From assembly GCA_028873515.1 (NCBI GenBank), contig JAGWIG010000004.1:48053-112052 (forward strand): 64,000 bases of DNA, written 5' to 3'. Below the pieces are notes generated by a model. It was not told the DNA's origin. It saw only the letters and a list, made by a program, of their open reading frames with translations, and made no database searches. Of this stretch, positions 59,371 to 64,000 are shown in pieces; the first letter of the stretch is position 1; the number at the start of each line of letters is the position of its first letter. This DNA is from Pseudomonadota bacterium (GTDB lineage: Bacteria > Pseudomonadota > Gammaproteobacteria > Burkholderiales > REEB80). Position numbers and translations under genes: made by a program.

Positions 59371-60621
59371 ATGTTCAGTAAAAACCAGACAATTAAAAAT
59401 GTTGATCCTGAGCTGTGGGACGCCATTTGTTCTGAAAATAAGCGTCAACAGGATCACATTGAGTTAATTGCTTCCGAAAATTATGTCAGTCCTGCAGTAA
59501 TGGAAGCACAGGGTTCTCAGCTTACCAACAAATACGCTGAGGGATATCCAGGCAAACGTTATTATGGTGGTTGCGAGTTTGTGGATATTGCTGAACAACT
59601 CGCGATTGACAGGCTTAAAGAACTTTTTGGAGCTGAATATGTCAATGTGCAACCCCATTCAGGTTCACAGGCTAACCAGGGCGTTTATCTTTCCGTTCTT
59701 AAGCCTGGGGAGACAATTCTAGGAATGTCACTTGCTCACGGTGGCCATCTTACGCATGGTGCTGCTGTCAACATTTCCGGAAAACTCTTTAATGCAATTA
59801 CTTATGGCTTGCATCCTGAAACTGAAGAAATTGATTATGCTGAGGTTCAACGCCTCGCCAATGAACATAAACCGAAAATGATTGTTGCTGGAGCATCAGC
59901 ATATTCTCGAGTTATTGACTGGAAGCGTTTTCGAACTATTGCTGACTCTGTGAATGCTTACCTTTTCGTTGATATGGCCCATTATGCAGGTCTTGTTGCT
60001 GCTGGGCTATACCCAAGCCCGGTTGGGATTGCTGATTTTGTGACTTCAACGACTCATAAAACACTGCGCGGCCCCCGTGGTGGTATTATTCTGGCTGGTG
60101 CTGAACATGAGCGCGCACTTAATTCGGTTATTTTTCCTGGAATCCAGGGTGGGCCATTGATGCATGTTATTGCTGCAAAAGCAGTAGCTTTTAAAGAAGC
60201 CTTGTTACCTGCTTTCAAGGAATATCAGTATCAGGTTTTAAAAAATGCAAAAGCAATGGCAAATACCTTGACGGAACGTGGTTTGCGTATCGTATCTGGT
60301 GGGACGGATTCGCATGTCTTTCTTGTAGATTTGCGCGCGAAAAAGATTACAGGTAAGGATGCTGAGGCAGCTTTGGGTCGAGCCAATATAACCATTAATA
60401 AAAATGCTATTCCAAATGATCCTGAAAAACCTTTTGTGACTTCAGGATTACGTTTTGGTTCACCTGCAATGACTACGCGTGGGTTTAAAGAGGCTGAAGC
60501 TGAAAAACTTGCTCATCTTTGTGCTGATGTGCTTGAGGCGCACGGAGATTCCGGGGTCACTGAACGTGTTTTAGCTGAGGTTAAAAAACTGTGCGATGCT
60601 TTCCCAGTCTACGAAAAGTAA
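59371..60621 (+). CDS. glyA: serine hydroxymethyltransferase GlyA
   Basis: GlyA interconverts serine and glycine with transfer of the one-carbon unit to tetrahydrofolate. The 416 residues have the PLP lysine Lys230 ([14 protein letters not shown]) and YYGGCEFVD near 64-72. The frame opens upstream at 59323; ATG 59371 matches the family and follows a GAGAG stretch. It leads a module with serine-glyoxylate aminotransferase and hydroxypyruvate reductase. Together these convert glycine plus C1 via serine to glycerate. Confidence 0.97.
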   Translation: MFSKNQTIKNVDPELWDAICSENKRQQDHIELIASENYVSPAVMEAQGSQLTNKYAEGYPGKRYYGGCEFVDIAEQLAIDRLKELFGAEYVNVQPHSGSQANQGVYLSVLKPGETILGMSLAHGGHLTHGAAVNISGKLFNAITYGLHPETEEIDYAEVQRLANEHKPKMIVAGASAYSRVIDWKRFRTIADSVNAYLFVDMAHYAGLVAAGLYPSPVGIADFVTSTTHKTLRGPRGGIILAGAEHERALNSVIFPGIQGGPLMHVIAAKAVAFKEALLPAFKEYQYQVLKNAKAMANTLTERGLRIVSGGTDSHVFLVDLRAKKITGKDAEAALGRANITINKNAIPNDPEKPFVTSGLRFGSPAMTTRGFKEAEAEKLAHLCADVLEAHGDSGVTERVLAEVKKLCDAFPVYEK

Positions 60622-60720
60622 TGAAAATGGCAGTTTCGCAGGATGTGGCAAGTACAATTAACTGCTGATAGTGAAGCGATGGCCAAAACCCATCATTTAT
60701 AAACGATAAGGACAATTATC

Positions 60721-61923
60721 ATGGCTGGTCGTAATTTTCTCTTCGTTCCAGGACCTACAAATATCCCGGATAGCGTATTGCGTGCAATGCACGTATCGAT
60801 GGAAGACCATCGTTCCCCAATTTTTCCAGAGCTTGCAAAACCTCTATTTGTGGATTTACGCAAGGTATTTAAAACGAAAGATGGTCAACCTTTCATTTTT
60901 CCTGCATCTGGAACAGGTGGGTGGGAATCTGCTTTAGAAAACACTCTATCGCCTGGTGATAAGGTCCTGGCTTCACGTTTTGGACAATTTTCACATTTGT
61001 GGATAGACATGTGCCAACGTATGGGTCTTGATGTCGAAATTATTGAAACAGATTGGGGTCAGGGTGCGCCGGCCGATCGTTATGAAGCTGCTCTTAAGGG
61101 CGACACGAACCACAAGATTAAAGCCGTGCTGGTATGCCAGAATGAAACTGCAACTGGCGTAACTTCAGATGTTGCAGCTGTGCGTCATGCTATGGATAAT
61201 GCCAAACACCCAGCGCTTTTACTTGTAGATGGCGTGTCTTCCATAGCTTCTATTGATTTTCGCATGGATGAATGGGGTGTGGATGTCGCCGTGTCAGGAT
61301 CTCAAAAAGGATTTATGCTTCCGGCAGGCCTTGCAATTATTTGTGTGAGCCAGAAAGCTCTTGCCATAAGCAAGGAAGCAAAGCTCAAGCGTTGTTTTTT
61401 TGACTGGAATGATATGGTCACAACCAATGCCCAGGGTTATTTCCCTTATACTCCTTCGCTCCCACTTTTGTATGGTTTACGGGAATCTCTCAACCTTCTT
61501 TTTGCCGAAGGTCTGGAAAATGTATTTGCGCGTCACCATAGACTTGCTGAAGGAGTTCGTGCTGCAGTTAAAGGCTGGGGGCTTAAACTATGCGCTCAGG
61601 CACCTCAATGGTATTCTGATACTGTATCTGCAGTAATGGTTCCTGAAGGTTTTAATGGACAGGACGTTATTGCAACTGCTTACCACAAGTACAATCTCAG
61701 CCTTGGTGCCGGCTTGTCCAAGGTGTCAGGAAAACTATTCCGAATAGGTCATCTTGGCGACTTGAATGAATGTATGGTGCTTTCAGGTTTGGGCGGTGTG
61801 GAAATGGCAATGCGTGATGTTGGTATTCCATTCAAGCCTGGTAGTGGTGTGGGCGCGGCTATTGAATATTACAGCAGTTCGGCATTGCATTCCAAAGTTA
61901 CTGGTAAACCGGTAGTAGCCTGA
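60721..61923 (+). CDS. sgaA: serine-glyoxylate aminotransferase
   Basis: This PLP aminotransferase (AGXT family) moves the amino group of serine to glyoxylate, giving hydroxypyruvate and glycine. The 400 residues start NFLFVPGPTNIPD, contain SGTGGWE for cofactor phosphate binding and the PLP Lys196 (VSGSQKGFMLPAG). An AAGGACA ribosome site precedes the ATG. It lies 99 bases after glyA and before hydroxypyruvate reductase, a metabolically coherent order. A strong hairpin terminator follows. Confidence 0.94.
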   Translation: MAGRNFLFVPGPTNIPDSVLRAMHVSMEDHRSPIFPELAKPLFVDLRKVFKTKDGQPFIFPASGTGGWESALENTLSPGDKVLASRFGQFSHLWIDMCQRMGLDVEIIETDWGQGAPADRYEAALKGDTNHKIKAVLVCQNETATGVTSDVAAVRHAMDNAKHPALLLVDGVSSIASIDFRMDEWGVDVAVSGSQKGFMLPAGLAIICVSQKALAISKEAKLKRCFFDWNDMVTTNAQGYFPYTPSLPLLYGLRESLNLLFAEGLENVFARHHRLAEGVRAAVKGWGLKLCAQAPQWYSDTVSAVMVPEGFNGQDVIATAYHKYNLSLGAGLSKVSGKLFRIGHLGDLNECMVLSGLGGVEMAMRDVGIPFKPGSGVGAAIEYYSSSALHSKVTGKPVVA

Positions 61924-61942
61924 GTAAATCCAGGCCGGTTGC

Positions 61943-61978
61943 AACGGGACGGCTTTTGGCCGTCCCGTTTGTTTGAAC
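61943..61978 (+). terminator. intrinsic terminator after the aminotransferase gene
   Basis: ACGGGACGGC (61944-61953) and GCCGTCCCGT (61959-61968) form a perfect 10-bp stem, extended by one A-T pair, with a TTTTG loop. It is followed by TTGTTTG. It lies 20 bases after the stop, so hydroxypyruvate reductase may depend on read-through or on its own promoter. Confidence 0.8.
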
Positions 61979-62000
61979 CTCATACATAAGCGGGGTCTTT

Positions 62001-62942
62001 ATGATCAAACATCATATTGTTTTTTTGGATCGATCAACTCTGGATGCAAAAGTACGCAAACCAAATTTCGATCATACTTACGAAGAATACCAGGTTACTG
62101 AACCAGGTGAAATTGTCACGCGTCTTAAGGGCGCTACCATTGCTATTGTTAATAAAGTACCGATGCGGGAAACGATTCTTAGGCAGTTGCCTGACCTCAA
62201 GATGATTGCCGTTGCTGCAACGGGTACGGATATCATTGACAAACAATATTGTAAGACGCATGGCATTGTAGTTTCGAATATTCGAAACTATGCAGTCAAT
62301 ACTGTTCCAGAACATACGTTTGCACTGATTTTTGCTTTACGTCGTGCGCTGATTGCATACCATGAGGATGTTCGTCGTGGTCGATGGTCAGAAGTTGATC
62401 AATTCTGTTTTTTTGATCATAAAATTCATGATCTTGCAGGTTCAGTTATTGGAATTATTGGATATGGTTCCCTAGGACGTTCTGTAGCAAAAATTGCTCG
62501 TGCGTTTGATATGAAAATTCTTTATACCGATCACTTTCCAGTTGAAGGTATGGTTGATCTCGATACGATTCTGAGAGAATCGGATATCGTAACCCTACAT
62601 TGTCCATTGACTGACAATACGCGTAATATGATCGCTGAAGCACAGTTTAAGAACATGAAGCGGTCTGCCATACTTATTAATACTGCACGAGGTGGTCTTG
62701 TTGATGAAAATGCTTTGGCAGTGGCATTAAAACAGGGCGTAATAGCAGGCGCTGGCTTTGATGTGCTGACTGTAGAGCCTCCAAAAAATGGTAATGTGCT
62801 TCTTGATTTAAAAATTCCAAACCTTGTTATTACCCCGCATATTGCCTGGGCTTCACAAGAAGCAATGCAAACTCTTTCAGACATGATGGTGGATAATATT
62901 GATGCTTTTGCTTCAGGACATCCCATAAATGAAGTTGAATAA
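62001..62942 (+). CDS. hprA: hydroxypyruvate reductase / glycerate dehydrogenase (D-2-hydroxyacid dehydrogenase family)
   Basis: The enzyme reduces hydroxypyruvate to D-glycerate with NAD(P)H. The 313 residues have the nucleotide loop GYGSLG (154-159) and the family's catalytic set Arg230 (NTARGG), Glu259 (VEPP) and His280 (TPHIAWAS). Context with glyA and the aminotransferase strongly supports hydroxypyruvate rather than another 2-oxoacid. The C-terminus is intact. An IS30-type element begins 12 bases after the stop. Confidence 0.92.
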   Translation: MIKHHIVFLDRSTLDAKVRKPNFDHTYEEYQVTEPGEIVTRLKGATIAIVNKVPMRETILRQLPDLKMIAVAATGTDIIDKQYCKTHGIVVSNIRNYAVNTVPEHTFALIFALRRALIAYHEDVRRGRWSEVDQFCFFDHKIHDLAGSVIGIIGYGSLGRSVAKIARAFDMKILYTDHFPVEGMVDLDTILRESDIVTLHCPLTDNTRNMIAEAQFKNMKRSAILINTARGGLVDENALAVALKQGVIAGAGFDVLTVEPPKNGNVLLDLKIPNLVITPHIAWASQEAMQTLSDMMVDNIDAFASGHPINEVE

Positions 62943-62954
62943 TTTTTTGATTTA

Positions 62955-62978
62955 CGCAGATTCAAGTTTGAAGTGCAG
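62955..62978 (+). repeat. IS30 left inverted repeat
   Basis: The sequence starts CGCAGATTCAAGTTTG and matches the reverse complement of the right repeat at 21 of 24 positions, differing at positions 4, 14 and 24. It lies 12 bases after the hprA stop. Confidence 0.85.
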
Positions 62979-63054
62979 TTTTGAATAGTTCTGGTCAGGT
63001 GGGGGAGATGCGGTAGCATCCAGGCTTTTTGACCAGCCAATCGAAATTGCAAAG

Positions 63055-63993
63055 ATGAACTACGCCCAACTCACCCGGGAAGAACGATACCCGACTGTCG
63101 CCTTGAAGAAGGCAGGACTTAAACAGAACGGGATTGCCAACGTGCTTGAACGCAGCCCCTCAGCCATCAGTCGGGAGTTAAGCCGCAACCGCGGTGGACG
63201 CGGCTATCGCCCCAGGCAGGCACAGAGCCTGGCCGGGGCATGACGTGCCATGAATGCCCGGAGAATAGACGATGCCACTTGGCAGTTCGCCACAGGCCAC
63301 GCTGCTGGAACAGTGGAGTCCTGAACAGAACAGTGGGCATGCAGCCACCAGTCATGAGACCGTGTATGGCGCGTCTACGCCGACAAGCAATCCGGCGGTC
63401 TGCCCTGGAAGAATCTGCGTTGCCAGAAACAGCGCAGGAAGCGCTATGGCAAAACAGAACGGCGCGGCATCATTCCGAATCGTCTCTCGATCGAAGATCG
63501 TCCGGCTATTGTCGAAGATCGCAGCAGGATAGGCGACCGGGAAGCGGATACCCTCATCGGCAGGAATCACAGACAGGCCATCGTCAGCATCGTTGAGCGC
63601 AAGACAGGCTTCACGCTGATTCAGAAAGTTGAACGCAGGACTGCCCAGGGTGTGAGTCATGCGATGACAGATCTGCTCAGGCCATATCACCGCAAGGTGT
63701 ATACCATTACTTCTGGCAATGGGCGAGAGCTCGCAGGGCATGAAGCGATCAGCAAGCAACTGAAGGCCGGCTTCTATTTTGCGCACCCCCATGCTTCCCG
63801 GGAACGCGGGACGAACGAGAACACCAATGGACTGATCCATCAGTATTTCTCCAAGGAACAGGATTTCACCACGATTCCACAACAGGAGATCAATATGGCG
63901 ATGGAGCGATTGAACAACAGACCAGGAAAACGACCTGGATACCAGACACCCAATCAGGTATTCTTTAAGTCAGACGTTGCACTTCATACTTGA
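63055..63993 (+). pseudogene. IS30 transposase, broken by a stop, two frameshifts and a lost catalytic Asp
   Basis: The reading starts MNYAQLTREERYPTVALKKAG with an IS30 helix-turn-helix (SPSAISRELSRN). An in-frame TGA at 63241-63243 interrupts it. After the stop the same frame continues RAMNARRIDDATWQFA, shifts near 63296-63303 to the frame holding EQWSPEQNSGHAATSHETVY, then shifts back near 63368-63376 and runs to 63993. Of the DDE triad, the first Asp (READTLIG) and the Glu (GTNENTNG) remain. The second Asp is Gly in TSGNGRE, where the family has SDNG; GGC at 63715-63717 is one transition from GAC. It cannot be active as it stands. Confidence 0.9.
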
Positions 63994-64000
63994 ATCCGCG
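63977..64000 (-). repeat. IS30 right inverted repeat
   Basis: Read on the minus strand from 64000 it begins CGCGGATTCAAGTATG, pairing with the left repeat. The transposase stop (63991-63993) lies inside it. The element may extend a base or two past the window. Confidence 0.85.

Larger units (their letters stand above)
62955..64000 (+). mobile_element. IS30-family insertion sequence, decayed
   Basis: An approximately 1046-base element is bounded by 24-base imperfect inverted repeats (21 of 24 matching) at 62955-62978 and 63977-64000. It encodes a degenerate IS30 transposase. Its GC-richer composition contrasts with the flanks. The right boundary coincides with the window end, so the exact end and target duplication cannot be seen. 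Confidence 0.9.

Noticed and set aside
63240..63596. 118-residue plus-strand frame in the insertion sequence
   Set aside because: Arg/Ser/Gln-rich with no family motif; it is an out-of-frame reading of the broken transposase.
63352..63882. 176-residue minus-strand frame at the right edge
   Set aside because: It is antisense to the IS30 transposase, whose sense-strand family motifs are unmistakable.

Overview
The window reads as ordinary, gene-dense chromosome of a beta- or gammaproteobacterium. The evidence is a complete Isc iron-sulfur operon headed by iscR, a single-chain purL, glnD, zipA, dapD/dapE, prmB, the yciB-yciI-bolA-ppiC block and an S-methylthioinosine-type phosphorylase. Betaproteobacteria are slightly favoured by the long TrpRS and the iscR-nifS-iscS arrangement, but I cannot fix the order from sequence alone. 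No rRNA, tRNA or CRISPR array was seen. The DNA is AT-leaning throughout, except for the GC-richer insertion sequence at the right edge.

Layout. 0.2-9.1 kb (+): trmJ, an HExxH protein, cysE, then iscR, a second NifS-like desulfurase, iscS, iscU, iscA, hscB, hscA, fdx and iscX. A near-consensus IscR type 1 site overlaps the iscR promoter, so feedback control by cluster status is likely. 9.1-14.7 kb (-): serB, mfd and a class I aldolase. 14.8-17.1 kb (+): a lipoprotein HtrA protease, ispD and ispF. 17.1-20.5 kb: asparaginase (-), a possibly frameshifted small gene, then divergent mnmH and selD, which together make selenouridine in tRNA. 20.7-23.1 kb: moaA (-) opposite mobB-moaD-moaE (+), for molybdopterin synthesis. 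23.1-31.2 kb: a REC-PAS-GGDEF-EAL protein, purL, and a divergent azoR/LysR pair. 31.3-33.2 kb (-): ppiC, bolA, yciI and yciB.

33.4-37.7 kb (+): a tightly overlapping PHP phosphatase, yciO, M50 protease, trpS and rluB string. 37.7-43.4 kb: the lysine-branch genes dapE, a Spx/ArsC-like gene and dapD with prmB (-), split by an EEP-phosphodiesterase/cardiolipin-synthase pair on the other strand. 43.5-50.5 kb: an EamA transporter, queF, zipA, ligA, galU, a purine phosphoribosyltransferase and mtnP, meeting def at abutting stop codons. 51-55 kb is looser: sodB, an unrecognised protein, a lone HNH nuclease, a FlK-like thioesterase and a glycine-zipper protein, with long non-coding gaps. 54.9-58.6 kb (-): a BON lipoprotein, glnD and map.

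59.4-62.9 kb (+): glyA, serine-glyoxylate aminotransferase and hydroxypyruvate reductase, a serine/glyoxylate-to-glycerate module suited either to the serine cycle of methylotrophy or to glycolate salvage in an autotroph. Twelve bases after it lies a decayed IS30-family element with both inverted repeats visible; its right end coincides with the window edge.

I found no clearly new multi-gene system. The best leads are the TrmJ-linked HExxH protein, the small ORF next to mnmH that needs one frame correction at an A6 run, stacked inverted repeats before moaA, and the C1/glyoxylate module cut off by the insertion sequence.
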